64,000 nucleotides of DNA from Holtiella tumoricola (GTDB lineage: Bacteria; Bacillota; Clostridia; Lachnospirales; Cellulosilyticaceae). The notes below the pieces were generated by a model, which ran no database searches, was not told the DNA's origin, and saw only the letters and a list, made by a program, of their open reading frames with translations. Location: assembly GCF_027857615.1 (NCBI RefSeq), contig NZ_JAQIFT010000016.1, positions 248,001 to 312,000 on the forward strand, written 5' to 3'. Made by a program: the position numbers and the translations under genes. This document shows, in pieces, positions 26,849 through 36,236 of the stretch (positions are counted from its first letter, which is position 1; each line of letters starts with the position of its first letter).

Positions 26849-26913
26849 TTTAATATACTTTCTATTTAAATATTTCCTGCTTTATTTAATATACATTCTA
26901 AACTTAAATATAC
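26849..26913 (+). promoter_or_regulatory. direct repeats TTTAATATAC before the LytTR gene
   Basis: TTTAATATAC occurs at 26849-26858 and 26885-26894 (36 bp apart), with a variant TTAAATATAC at 26904-26913. A further ATTAATATAC lies at 27871-27880, before the DUF5317/agr operon. LytTR regulators bind spaced direct repeats, so these are candidate sites; the extreme AT content makes chance matches possible. Confidence 0.35.
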
Positions 26914-26946
26914 ACTCCCATCATTTAAATATAAGGAGGTATACTT

Positions 26947-27687
26947 ATGAAACTTGCTATTATTGATTCTAATAATGCAGATGCTACATTACTCAAAGAT
27001 CTTATTGTGAAGTATTTTGATACATACACAGATGCATTATCTATATATTCTTATCCTTGCGCAGACTCATTTTTCCAGGATTTTTCAGAAAATCTTTTTA
27101 CTTTTGTTTTTTTAGATATGGATACACCCAATACACCTACTCTAGCTGCTGCTGAATATATACGTAAAATAGATAAAAACATAAATCTTATTTTAATGAG
27201 CAGAGGTATGGACTATGCTATACAAGGTTATACCGTACAAGCTAGTTATTATTTACTTAAACCTTTTACGTATTCCAATATTGAAACAGCACTAAATTTA
27301 TGTCCTATTCTAACAACTACTTTAAAACCTTTTGTTGAGGTTATTGTAAATCGCATCCCTCAACTTATCTTCTTAGATGATATTCTTTATATAGATACAA
27401 TTCATAATGGCATTCAAATTCATACAGAATTGAACACATTTAAAACCTATATGTCTTTTAAAAATTTTCTTCAATTCATAAAAAATGAGGATCGTTTTCT
27501 TCAATGCTATAGAGGCATTGTAGTCAATATGGATTATATCAGTACACTACAAAATGATAGTTTTTTACTTTTTAATGGAGAAACAATTCCAATCAGAATT
27601 CCTGATCGCTATACCTTACGTGATACCTATAATGCCTATACCTTGAAAAAGAGCCAAAAAGTATTAGAAGGGACTATTACATTTTAA
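26947..27687 (+). CDS. LytTR-family response regulator (AgrA-like)
   Basis: The 246-residue protein has a receiver domain (about residues 1-120) with the phospho-Asp in FVFLDMD, Ser in LMSRG and Lys in YYLLKPF, and a C-terminal LytTR DNA-binding domain (about 130-235) with RFLQCYRGIVVNMDYI. The acidic pocket is reduced (IIDSN rather than the usual Asp-Asp pair). It would activate peptide-controlled genes, as AgrA does. AAGGAGG precedes the ATG. It lies 272 bp upstream of the agrBD operon, which has no histidine kinase. Confidence 0.9.
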   Translation: MKLAIIDSNNADATLLKDLIVKYFDTYTDALSIYSYPCADSFFQDFSENLFTFVFLDMDTPNTPTLAAAEYIRKIDKNINLILMSRGMDYAIQGYTVQASYYLLKPFTYSNIETALNLCPILTTTLKPFVEVIVNRIPQLIFLDDILYIDTIHNGIQIHTELNTFKTYMSFKNFLQFIKNEDRFLQCYRGIVVNMDYISTLQNDSFLLFNGETIPIRIPDRYTLRDTYNAYTLKKSQKVLEGTITF

Positions 27688-27714
27688 AGTGTAATAGTCC
27701 CTTCTAATACTTTT
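27657..27714. terminator. 25-bp terminator containing the LytTR gene stop codon in its loop
   Basis: A perfect 25-bp inverted repeat (27657-27681 / 27690-27714) has an 8-nt loop; the TAA stop at 27685-27687 lies in the loop, so the last codons of the gene form the upstream arm. A TTTTATTA tract follows. Confidence 0.9.
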
Positions 27715-27959
27715 ATTATCAATTGTATCTAATTATTTCCCCGGAAAATTTAGTGATTCATATATTTATAATCTAAAATTTAAAAATTTTATTGCCAAGA
27801 ATTTCTAATATTATATAGATAAACACATAAATATACACTATAATATAGTTATGTTTTTGATATACTTTAAATTAATATACAGATATATAATGCTTATTTA
27901 ATATTCTATATAGAACTATATAACATACTAAATAAGTATCATATATACTTAGGTGCATT

Positions 27960-28529
27960 ATGATTGAAACACTACTACTTACTTTATTTATATGTCATAA
28001 AAAAGGATATAACTTAAGTTATCTATGGAAAGAAAAAGTTTTCTATCCTCTTTTTGTGTGCGAAACTTTTTATTGGGTCATGCAAATTTTAATATTTAAT
28101 GGTAACTATGCATTTTTATCTTTTGCTGCACTCTTTAAATCACTTTATTTATGTTCAACCCTTTTTATCGTTTATAAATATGAACTCTATAAATACGCAA
28201 TCATAGGATCTGGGTGCGTTATACTAGGTGGGTGGTGCAATGATATCGCTATATGGGCAAATGATGGTAAAATGCCAGTATTTCCTTCCCTTTCCTATTG
28301 GACAGGTTATGCAACACCAGAAATGTTTGGCATTGCAGATCAATTACATAGTTTAGGGAATGGCAGCACTCATTTAAAATTCCTAACAGATTTTATTGAT
28401 CTTGGTTATAGCGTATTAAGTATAGGTGATGTGCTCATTCGTGTTTTACCGTTTATTATTATTTATCAAGCACTTAAAAGTGCCTCAACTCAATCACTAT
28501 ATACTTCTACTATTAAGGAGGACCTTTAA
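27960..28529 (+). CDS. DUF5317-family membrane protein
   Basis: The 189-residue protein has several membrane segments and the DUF5317 landmarks NDGKMPVFPSL, a HSLGNGSTHLKFLTDFIDLG loop read in pieces, and SIGDVLIRVLPFII. The family is common in Firmicutes and has no known activity. The ribosome binding site is weak (AGGTG). It opens a tight run of four genes ending in agrD: 2 nt to the next gene, then overlaps. This suggests a part in the peptide system. Confidence 0.82.
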   Translation: MIETLLLTLFICHKKGYNLSYLWKEKVFYPLFVCETFYWVMQILIFNGNYAFLSFAALFKSLYLCSTLFIVYKYELYKYAIIGSGCVILGGWCNDIAIWANDGKMPVFPSLSYWTGYATPEMFGIADQLHSLGNGSTHLKFLTDFIDLGYSVLSIGDVLIRVLPFIIIYQALKSASTQSLYTSTIKEDL

Positions 28530-28531
28530 TT

Positions 28532-29014
28532 ATGCTACACCTTACTCTTATGGAAGTGCTTTTTAGAGCATTACCGGATGCTATTTTATTTATGACAGGT
28601 GCTCATATCTTTTCAAATGTACCTATAAATAAATCTAAAATGTTAAAATCTATTTTATGCATGACTGTTACAGTTTATTTAATACGTTCTTTACCCATTT
28701 CTTTTGGTATTCATACTTTACTTGGAGTTATAGCAACTACAAGTATTATTATAGGTTTTCACAAGTTTGAATTAACTCAAGCTATCCGAGCTACTTTCCT
28801 TACAACACTTATACAATATATTTCTGAGCTTATAAATGTTGTATGGATTCAAGTCTTCTTAGACAAACAAATAGAAATGATTTTTTCTAATCCTCAGATA
28901 AAACTTCTTTATGGCATTCCTTCTTTGATTATTAGTGCAATTATACTCTACTTATGCTATTTAAGGAAGAAATCTAGAAAGGATATGATAGAAAATGAAT
29001 ACAGAATCTCTTAG
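28532..29014 (+). CDS. small membrane protein resembling a kinase sensor domain without the kinase
   Basis: The 160-residue protein has about five hydrophobic helices and a short basic C-terminus (YLRKKSRKDM). The LPISFGIHTLLGVIATTSII segment resembles the membrane input domain of clostridial peptide-sensing histidine kinases, but no HATPase or DHp domain follows. AAGGAGG precedes the ATG. It overlaps agrB by 20 nt, so the two are translationally coupled. It may be a receptor, an accessory factor, or a relic of AgrC; this is inference. Confidence 0.7.
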   Translation: MLHLTLMEVLFRALPDAILFMTGAHIFSNVPINKSKMLKSILCMTVTVYLIRSLPISFGIHTLLGVIATTSIIIGFHKFELTQAIRATFLTTLIQYISELINVVWIQVFLDKQIEMIFSNPQIKLLYGIPSLIISAIILYLCYLRKKSRKDMIENEYRIS

Positions 29015-29681
29015 TAAAGTTTTTGCTACTCATCTAGGTAAAACCCTCCATTCTACAGAGGAAGAAATAGCCGTTATGGCCTATGGCTTATTTGCCTTAT
29101 TACAAACATTACTTTCTATAGGGATTGTTATAGCTATTGGTGCATTTCTAGGAATTATGTTTGAATCATTCATTTTGTCTTTAAGCATTGCACTTCTTAG
29201 AAAGTATTCAGGTGGTGCTCATGCTACTTCTGCTGAAAGATGTCTTTTTATAGGTACATTCATCTCTATCTTAGGTGCATTACTCGGACATAAATTAGGT
29301 TTATATTTAACAGTTCCTTTAACTGTTTATATTATATTTTTTATTTTTATTTGGAACTTCTACATAGTATTTAAATTAGCACCTGTTGCAAGTCCTAGTA
29401 AACCTCTATCCAGTATCTCTAAACAACAGAAATTAAAACGTGGCTCTTTAACCATGCTACTTATCTACCTACTTACTGTTATATTTCTTTCTTATATAAC
29501 TCTAGTAAGCCATTCTCCTTTCCCTCTCATCTATGCTTTTTGTATCATGATTGGAATGAGCTGGCAGGTTTTTACACTTACCACTATTGGTCACAAGGTA
29601 GCATCTTTTTTAGACCACGCTTTAATCCATATATTTAGTATCATAAAAATTTCAAATTACAAAGGGGAAAATAACTTATGA
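28995..29681 (+). CDS. agrB: AgrB-type autoinducer peptide-processing protease
   Basis: The 228-residue integral membrane protein has the AgrB catalytic pair in RKYSGGAHATSAERCLF: His76 and Cys83, close to His77/Cys84 of the staphylococcal enzyme. AgrB cuts AgrD and forms a thioester intermediate that becomes the cyclic peptide. Five to six membrane segments are visible. It overlaps the upstream membrane-protein gene by 20 nt and agrD by 4 nt (ATGA). Confidence 0.94.
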   Translation: MNTESLSKVFATHLGKTLHSTEEEIAVMAYGLFALLQTLLSIGIVIAIGAFLGIMFESFILSLSIALLRKYSGGAHATSAERCLFIGTFISILGALLGHKLGLYLTVPLTVYIIFFIFIWNFYIVFKLAPVASPSKPLSSISKQQKLKRGSLTMLLIYLLTVIFLSYITLVSHSPFPLIYAFCIMIGMSWQVFTLTTIGHKVASFLDHALIHIFSIIKISNYKGENNL

Positions 29682-29803
29682 AACACAAAGTATTAATGGC
29701 TCTTGCTGCATTAGCAACTTTATTTGCATCTTTTACAGCTTCTTCTGCCTGCTTATGGGCATTTTATCAACCTGAAGAACCAAAAAGTTTAAGAGAAAAA
29801 TAA
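29678..29803 (+). CDS. agrD: AgrD cyclic-lactone autoinducer peptide precursor
   Basis: The 41-residue ORF is too short for routine prediction. It starts MKHKVLMALAALATLF (amphipathic, membrane-binding), reaches ASSACLWAFY with the thiolactone Cys25, and ends QPEEPKSLREK, the acidic recognition tail typical of AgrD. Cys25 plus the next few residues, CLWAF or CLWAFY, should form the ring; the exact end cannot be read. The ATG overlaps the agrB stop, with AAAGGGGA upstream. Confidence 0.93.
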   Translation: MKHKVLMALAALATLFASFTASSACLWAFYQPEEPKSLREK

Positions 29804-29811
29804 GCACCTAT

Positions 29812-29834
29812 AAAGACCGACTTTGTCGGTCTTT
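29812..29834 (+). terminator. hairpin after agrD
   Basis: A perfect 10-bp stem AAAGACCGAC/GTCGGTCTTT with a TTT loop lies 9 nt after agrD. The T tract is short, so it may only partly separate agrD from the next gene, 55 nt downstream. Confidence 0.7.
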
Positions 29835-29858
29835 ATGACTATCAAGGAGACTTAATAT

Positions 29859-31520
29859 ATGCTATCTAAAGAATTAAAACAACAACGTATTGAGCAACTT
29901 TTATCTATTGTTAAATTAGCTTGCTTAATTTTCCCTACAGCTATTACCTTTCAAAGCCTTATCAGCGAAAGGTATTCTCATCATTATTTATTACCTTATG
30001 GAGTGTTAATCACCGCTATTTTAGGCCTAATTTATTATCTTTGGTCTACTTCAACAAAATATAAATTTCACAAGAACTATACTCATCTTATTGGTATTAT
30101 AGAGCATGTTGTTCTAGGCTGGATTTTATTTTTGATTATTCTTTTATCAGGTGGAATAACTAGTCCTAATAAATTTATGTTCATTTTCATTATCATCACT
30201 TCAACCATTCAACTTGGTCTAAAAGGTGGACTCTATGTAGCAGGAATTTCATCTTTTGCAATATTATGTATGGATCTATATATGGCAAAAGACCTTGTTA
30301 TTAATCCATATTTTGAAAATGATCTTACTCTAGCCGGTGTCTTTCTTCTAACAGCTTGGATACTTGGTACCTATGTTGAAGGTGAACGTGAACATATTGA
30401 AATGCTTGAAAATATGGTAAATTATGATGGATTAACAAAGGTTTATAATCATCGTTTCTTTTTCGAGCAACTTCAAAAGGATTTCGATCATGCAAAATTA
30501 ACAGATACACCTTTAACTCTTCTTTTCTTAGATATTGACTACTTTAAATGTTATAACGACCTTAATGGTCATTTAGAAGGTGATCAAGTTCTTACCCAGA
30601 TGGGAAATTTATTAAGTACTACTGTCGCTTCTAGGGGAACTGTGGCACGATATGGTGGTGAAGAATTTGCTGTTTTACTTCCTAACTATGATCATAAGAA
30701 AGGTTCTAAAATTGCAGAGTTACTTCGTCAAACTGTAGAGCTTACACCTTTTAAAGGAGAAGAAAATCTCCCTAATAATGTACTGACTGTATCCGTAGGT
30801 ATTGCAACTTATCCTAATCAAGCAAAAGATAGTATCGAACTCATAAAGTGTGCAGATGATGCACTCTATCGTGCTAAATTCTTTGACAAGAATAGAGTTG
30901 AAACCTATAGTTCTATCTTAGATGAACTTGAAAAGAATATTGCAAAAGAAGACTTAGATATTTTGAATTCTATTAAAACATTAGTAAATATGATTAATAT
31001 AAAAGATCGATATACTTACGGGCATGTAGAACGCGTCGTAATGTATAGCCGCCGTCTTGGTAATGCTTTAAAGCTAAGTAAGGATGATCTACGTACACTA
31101 GTATGTGGCGCCTATATGCATGATGTGGGTAAAATTGACATTGATGAATCTATTTTAATTAAAAAAATGCCACTTACCAATGATGAATGGCTCCAACTTA
31201 AACAACATCCTGTAAAAGGCGAAGAAACCATTCAATATGTTCATTGCCTGCAAAGTGCTAGACCTCTTGTTCGCCATCATCATGAACGTTATGATGGTTG
31301 CGGCTACCCAGATGGCCTAAAAGGTGAAGAAATTCCATATCTTGCACGTATTTTAACTGTCGTTGATAGTTTTGATGCTATGACTTCCAACCGTGTCTAT
31401 AACACTAAGAAATCTTATGATGAAGCTATTATTGAGTTAGAACGCTGTAAAGGAGCACAATTTGATCCTGATATTACAGATTGCTTTATCTCACTGATTC
31501 GAAATACACCTAATTTCTAA
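29859..31520 (+). CDS. GGDEF plus HD-GYP membrane protein (c-di-GMP turnover)
   Basis: The 553-residue protein has about five to six N-terminal membrane segments (residues 20-175), a GGDEF domain with intact GGEEF (266-270) and an HD-GYP domain with HD (421-422), DVGKI and HHERYDGCGYP (474-484). It has no RxxD inhibitory site. It could both make and degrade c-di-GMP; net activity cannot be read. AAGGAG precedes the ATG. It follows agrD by 55 nt on the same strand, so peptide signalling and c-di-GMP may be linked, though a hairpin separates them. Confidence 0.93.
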   Translation: MLSKELKQQRIEQLLSIVKLACLIFPTAITFQSLISERYSHHYLLPYGVLITAILGLIYYLWSTSTKYKFHKNYTHLIGIIEHVVLGWILFLIILLSGGITSPNKFMFIFIIITSTIQLGLKGGLYVAGISSFAILCMDLYMAKDLVINPYFENDLTLAGVFLLTAWILGTYVEGEREHIEMLENMVNYDGLTKVYNHRFFFEQLQKDFDHAKLTDTPLTLLFLDIDYFKCYNDLNGHLEGDQVLTQMGNLLSTTVASRGTVARYGGEEFAVLLPNYDHKKGSKIAELLRQTVELTPFKGEENLPNNVLTVSVGIATYPNQAKDSIELIKCADDALYRAKFFDKNRVETYSSILDELEKNIAKEDLDILNSIKTLVNMINIKDRYTYGHVERVVMYSRRLGNALKLSKDDLRTLVCGAYMHDVGKIDIDESILIKKMPLTNDEWLQLKQHPVKGEETIQYVHCLQSARPLVRHHHERYDGCGYPDGLKGEEIPYLARILTVVDSFDAMTSNRVYNTKKSYDEAIIELERCKGAQFDPDITDCFISLIRNTPNF

Positions 31521-31530
31521 TATTATAAAT

Positions 31531-31586
31531 AAAAGTCATATAGAACTAGGAATACATATCATGTTATCCTAGCCTATATGACTTTT
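31531..31586. terminator. bidirectional terminator
   Basis: A 12-bp outer stem AAAAGTCATATA/TATATGACTTTT continues through a small internal loop into CTAGGA/TCCTAG. It lies between the converging GGDEF/HD-GYP and sulfatase genes. Confidence 0.85.
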
Positions 31587-31601
31587 TATATAATCAAAAA
31601 T

Positions 31602-33065
31602 TTATTCTTCTTCAATCCAACTTATAGTTGGCCAAACAGCTTTACCATTATTAGCTTGAGGACTTCCAGGTGTACTACGTCCTTCTTTGACATACTTCAC
31701 TAATAGGTTCTTTAGTTCTTCTACAATCTCTGGATATTGACTATATATATTATGCTGTTCTCTAATATCTTCTTCTAAATCATAAAGTTGGAAACTGTCT
31801 AATGCTGCTTCTTCTTCTGATCCAGGCATAGGTGCACTCCATCCTCCAGAGCCTTTGCACATTTCTAGCTTATACTTTCCTTTACGAATAGATAGTGATC
31901 CGTCTATACTTTGATGAACAACAGCTTCCCTTTCATAGGTAGCTCCACCCTTCCAAAGATCTAATTCACTTACACTATCTTCACCCATATGGTCTGGTAA
32001 ATAAACCTCCAATATCTCTGCAACTGTTGCCATGAAATCTACTAAGCAAACTGGCTCTTTACAAATACTTCCGGCTTTAATTATACGTGGCCATTTAATA
32101 AGAAGTGGTATACGATGCCCCCCTTCATAAATATCTGCTTTGGTTCCCCTAAAGATATAACTTGGATTATGTCCTTTGGCTGCAAGCTCCCCATAATCTG
32201 CACTAGGTGAACATCCATTATCAGAAGTATAAATAATTATTGTATCTTCTTCTATGCCACATGCTTTAACCTTTTCTAATACCTTTCCTATCATTGCATC
32301 GCACATCATTACAAAATCGCCATACTCATTGGTTCCTGAAATACCTTGCCAGTCTTTAGTTGGCAAAATAGGTGTATGTGGCGCAGGTATCGGGAAATAA
32401 ATAAAGAACGGTTCTTCCTTATGCTGTTCTATAGTTTCTAAAACTTTATCTGTTAACTCAGGCAATACTTGTTCATGCTTAAAACCTGGTGCAGTTGGCC
32501 CTTCTCTCCAGAACATTTTCCCTGTATTACTTGTTATATGAGTAGGTAACTCAACAACACGGTTATTTTCAATATAAACATAAGGTGGCATATCTAATGA
32601 ACCACTTATACCATAGTAATATTGAAATCCAAAATCTATAGGACCATTTTTAATAGGCTGTGAATAATCTACATTTTCTACCACACCAAAGTTAGGTACA
32701 TTCTTGAATTCACCATGACATGCCCAGTCCATACCTAAATGCCACTTGCCAATACATGCAGTATAGTAACCTGCATCTGATAATACATTAGCTACTGTCT
32801 GTCTTCCATCTTCAATAAGATGTGGTGTATATCCACCTACTACACCTGACTTCAAGCGTGAGCGCCAGTTGTACCTGCCTGTCAAAATACCATATCGTGA
32901 AGGTGTGCAAACCGCAGAAGTAGAGTGTGCATCAATAAAATTCATTCCCTCTCTACCTATTTGATCAAAGTACTTTGTTTCAAATGGGCATTTTTCATTT
33001 AAATAGGAGATATCTCCATATCCCATATCATCAGCTAAGATATAAATAATATTTGGCTTTCTCAT
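31602..33065 (-). CDS. Cys-type sulfatase
   Basis: The 487-residue protein belongs to the type I sulfatases: ADDMGYGD (metal Asp12-13), the formylglycine motif CTPSR with Cys53, GKWHLG, PHTP and YTSDNGCS. A Cys (not Ser) at this position needs post-translational oxidation; in anaerobes the radical SAM enzyme anSME does this, and no such gene lies in the window. No signal peptide is visible, so it appears cytosolic and would act on imported sulfated sugars or small sulfate esters. GGGGGA precedes the ATG. Monocistronic. Confidence 0.92.
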   Translation of the reverse strand: MRKPNIIYILADDMGYGDISYLNEKCPFETKYFDQIGREGMNFIDAHSTSAVCTPSRYGILTGRYNWRSRLKSGVVGGYTPHLIEDGRQTVANVLSDAGYYTACIGKWHLGMDWACHGEFKNVPNFGVVENVDYSQPIKNGPIDFGFQYYYGISGSLDMPPYVYIENNRVVELPTHITSNTGKMFWREGPTAPGFKHEQVLPELTDKVLETIEQHKEEPFFIYFPIPAPHTPILPTKDWQGISGTNEYGDFVMMCDAMIGKVLEKVKACGIEEDTIIIYTSDNGCSPSADYGELAAKGHNPSYIFRGTKADIYEGGHRIPLLIKWPRIIKAGSICKEPVCLVDFMATVAEILEVYLPDHMGEDSVSELDLWKGGATYEREAVVHQSIDGSLSIRKGKYKLEMCKGSGGWSAPMPGSEEEAALDSFQLYDLEEDIREQHNIYSQYPEIVEELKNLLVKYVKEGRSTPGSPQANNGKAVWPTISWIEEE

Positions 33066-33296
33066 TTTAATCCCCCAGATTATTTTTACTAAATTATATT
33101 ATTTATTTTATCATATTTTATATTAATATGCATAATTATTTATGACTTTGATTATGCTTTTTACTTTTACTTAAAATATACTTATACCATCATAGTAATA
33201 AAGTCATTGCTTGCATACTTACGCTCTTAAATAGCTTAAGCTTTCTTAGCTACTAAAATGATATACCTTGCATTCTATCTTAGAATACGTAAAAAA

Positions 33297-33330
33297 GTCC
33301 CGTAAGAATATTTTAATATTCTTACGGGAC
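33297..33330 (-). terminator. fru operon terminator
   Basis: A perfect 16-bp stem (33297-33312 / 33315-33330) with a 2-nt loop is followed by six T residues on the minus strand. Confidence 0.93.
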
Positions 33331-33352
33331 CTTTCCTTATTTCTTATTTTTA

Positions 33353-35248
33353 TTATTTATTATCTACTGGTTTCTTTAAGAATCCTAAGATTAATGCACC
33401 AACAATAGCACCGATTGCAACTGCTGCTGCGTAACCAAGTGGATTACCAATTACAGGAAGTACAAAGATTCCGCCATGTGGTGCTCTTAATGTACAACCA
33501 AATACCATTGTTAATGCACCAGCTATACCTGCACCAATAGCTGCTGAAGGAATTACACGAAGTGGATCTGCTGCTGCAAATGGGATAGCACCTTCTGTAA
33601 TGAATGAAAGTCCCATAATATAGTTTGTAAGACCTGCTTCTTTATCTTTTTTAGAAAATTTATTTCTAAAGATTGTTGATGCGAGAGCAATAGTAAGAGG
33701 TGGTACCATACCACCAGCCATAACAGCTGCCATAATTGCAAAGTTACCTGATTCTAATGAAGCTACACCAAATACATAAGCTGCTTTATTGATTGGACCA
33801 CCCATATCAATTGCCATCATTGCCGCTACAACAATTCCAAGTAATACTTGGCTTGTTGTACCCATACCATTTAAGAAGTTTGTAATTGCTGTATTTGCTG
33901 CTGCAACTGGTGGATTGACAACAAACATCATAATCGCACCAATAAGAAGTGTTCCAAATAAAGGATATAATAATGTTGGTTTAGTACCTTCTAATGATTG
34001 TGGTAAATAACTAAATACTTTGATTAAGCCTTTTACTAAGTAACCTGCTAGGAAACCGGCTACTAACGCTCCTAAGAACCCAGCACCACCAGCATTAGCT
34101 AAGAATCCACCTACAAAACCGATTGCAAGAGCCGGTCTTTCACCAATACTCATTGCAATATATCCTGCAAGAACAGGAAGCATGAATCCAAATGCCGCTT
34201 CTCCTACTGTTTTTAAGAAAGCTGCAAATGGTGTGTTTTTACCAAAGTTAGCTGGATTAATTGAATAATCATCAAATAAGAAAGCTAAGGCAATTAACAA
34301 ACCTCCACCGATAACAAATGGAAGCATGTGAGATACCCCATTCATAAGGTGTTTATAAATTTGACGTCCAATACTTTCTTTTTCACCTGTGCTAGTAGAA
34401 GCATCTTTTTCGCCTGTATGATGATATACTGGTGCATCACCACGTACTGCACGTTCAAGTAATTCATCTGCTTTATGAATACCATCTGCTACTTTTGTAA
34501 TAATGACCTTTTTACCTTCAAAACGTGCCATTTCAATTTTCTTATCTGCAGCTACGATAATACATGTTGCAGCAGCAATCTCTGCATCTGTTAATACATT
34601 TTTTGCACCTGTAGAACCATTTGTTTCTACTTTAAGTCCAATACCTTTATCATCTGCTTTGTTTTGTAAGCTTTCTGCTGCCATGTAAGTATGGGCAATA
34701 CCTGTTGGACAAGCTGTAACCGCTAATACTTTGTAGCCTTCTGATTTACTCGTAGCACTTGTTACCTCTTCTTTTTCTTCATCAGGGAACTTTTGTTTTT
34801 CTTTTTCATCAATGCAAGCTAAGAGATCTTCTTTAGTTTTAGCATTTAATAAACTTTCAATAAATGCTTCATCCATTAATATAGTTGAAAGTCTTGAAAG
34901 TACATCTAAATGTACATTTTCGCCACCTTCTGGTGCTGCAATCATAAAGAAGATCTTAGCTGGCTGTCCATCTAAACTCTCATAATCTACACCTTCTACA
35001 CTTCTTGCAACTACAAGACCTGAACGTTTAACTGCACTTGACTTTGCATGAGGAATGGCAATCCCATCACCAATACCCGTTGTACTTTGTGCTTCTCTTG
35101 CTAAAATACCTTCTTTGTAACCTTCTCTATTATTTAGGTTACCAGCTTGATCCATTAAACCTACAAGCTTATCAATAGCCTCAGCTTTATTTGCTGCAGC
35201 AAATGTTAAATCCATACCTTCTTTGCGGATTAAATCAACAATTCTCAT
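33353..35248 (-). CDS. fruA: fructose PTS permease, IIABC
   Basis: The 631-residue PTS protein has IIA (about residues 1-145, His67 in IAIPHAKS), IIB (about 172-270, Cys180 in TACPTGIAH) and IIC (about 295-631, membrane, with GGPINKAAY and ITEGAIPFAAADP). It imports fructose as fructose-1-phosphate at the cytoplasmic membrane, with phosphate from HPr. Order and size are standard for FruA of Firmicutes. It is the last gene of fruR-fruK-fruA, 73 nt after fruK, and ends at a strong terminator. Confidence 0.96.
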   Translation of the reverse strand: MRIVDLIRKEGMDLTFAAANKAEAIDKLVGLMDQAGNLNNREGYKEGILAREAQSTTGIGDGIAIPHAKSSAVKRSGLVVARSVEGVDYESLDGQPAKIFFMIAAPEGGENVHLDVLSRLSTILMDEAFIESLLNAKTKEDLLACIDEKEKQKFPDEEKEEVTSATSKSEGYKVLAVTACPTGIAHTYMAAESLQNKADDKGIGLKVETNGSTGAKNVLTDAEIAAATCIIVAADKKIEMARFEGKKVIITKVADGIHKADELLERAVRGDAPVYHHTGEKDASTSTGEKESIGRQIYKHLMNGVSHMLPFVIGGGLLIALAFLFDDYSINPANFGKNTPFAAFLKTVGEAAFGFMLPVLAGYIAMSIGERPALAIGFVGGFLANAGGAGFLGALVAGFLAGYLVKGLIKVFSYLPQSLEGTKPTLLYPLFGTLLIGAIMMFVVNPPVAAANTAITNFLNGMGTTSQVLLGIVVAAMMAIDMGGPINKAAYVFGVASLESGNFAIMAAVMAGGMVPPLTIALASTIFRNKFSKKDKEAGLTNYIMGLSFITEGAIPFAAADPLRVIPSAAIGAGIAGALTMVFGCTLRAPHGGIFVLPVIGNPLGYAAAVAIGAIVGALILGFLKKPVDNK

Positions 35249-35321
35249 GTTGCCACTCCTTTAGTCTGTTTAATTTCCCCTCAATGTTATAGAAAAATAG
35301 TTTATTGCCTCTTTTATCTCT

Positions 35322-36236
35322 TTATAGGCATTTAAGTAAAGCTTCTACTTCTTCTTTTGTTGCTAGATTATAAGAAAATGCTGATGCACTCCCTGTTGCA
35401 ATACCCATTTTGAAAGCTTCTTCATAACTTCCATGCTGAATATATCCTGCAATAAAGCCTGCTACCATAGAATCTCCAGCACCTACTGAATTTTTAACTT
35501 CACCTTTAAGACCTGTATGTTTAAGGACTTCACCGGTTTCACTTACTAAAACAGCACCATCACCTGCCATCGATACAAGCACATTTCTTGCACCTTTTTC
35601 TTGAAGTTTTTTAGCATACTCTACAACTTCATCTTGAGTTGTAATTGTTACACCAAATAATTCACCTAGTTCATGATGATTTGGTTTAATAAGGAACGGA
35701 CCACATTCTAATACATTCATTAATAAATCCTTTGTTGCATCGACTACCACATGGATATCACGCTCTTTGAAGTCTGCCATAATACGTTTATAGATATCAC
35801 TTGGTACTGTTGATGGAATACTTCCTGCAAGTACTAAAATATCACCACTTTGTAATGTATCAATTTGACTATATAAAGCTTTAAGATGTGAATCTAAGAT
35901 AGCTGGTCCATTACCATTAATCTCTGTTTCTTCATCACTTTTAAGCTTAACGTTAATACGTGATAGACCTTCTTCTAATTCGATAAAATCACTTTTTACA
36001 CCGTGTTCTTCTACAAGTCTATCAATTTCATGACCTGTAAATCCTGCTACAAATCCAAGTGCCTTATTATCTACACCTAAATTCTTAAGTACAATGGAGA
36101 CATTAATACCTTTTCCACCTGGAAACATCTTTTCTTGTGCTGTACGGTTTACTGCACCCACTTTAAACTGATCTACTTCAATTAAATAGTCAATTGATGG
36201 GTTAAGGGTCACTGTACTAATCATTGGTTTGTTCAT
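35322..36236 (-). CDS. fruK: 1-phosphofructokinase
   Basis: The 304-residue PfkB-family kinase has TLNPSIDYLIEV, the substrate motif GGKGINVS and the catalytic GAGDSMVAGF near the C-terminus. It phosphorylates fructose-1-phosphate to fructose-1,6-bisphosphate. It overlaps fruR by 20 nt and precedes fruA, which fixes fructose-1-phosphate as the substrate over tagatose-6-phosphate. Confidence 0.95.
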   Translation of the reverse strand: MNKPMISTVTLNPSIDYLIEVDQFKVGAVNRTAQEKMFPGGKGINVSIVLKNLGVDNKALGFVAGFTGHEIDRLVEEHGVKSDFIELEEGLSRINVKLKSDEETEINGNGPAILDSHLKALYSQIDTLQSGDILVLAGSIPSTVPSDIYKRIMADFKERDIHVVVDATKDLLMNVLECGPFLIKPNHHELGELFGVTITTQDEVVEYAKKLQEKGARNVLVSMAGDGAVLVSETGEVLKHTGLKGEVKNSVGAGDSMVAGFIAGYIQHGSYEEAFKMGIATGSASAFSYNLATKEEVEALLKCL

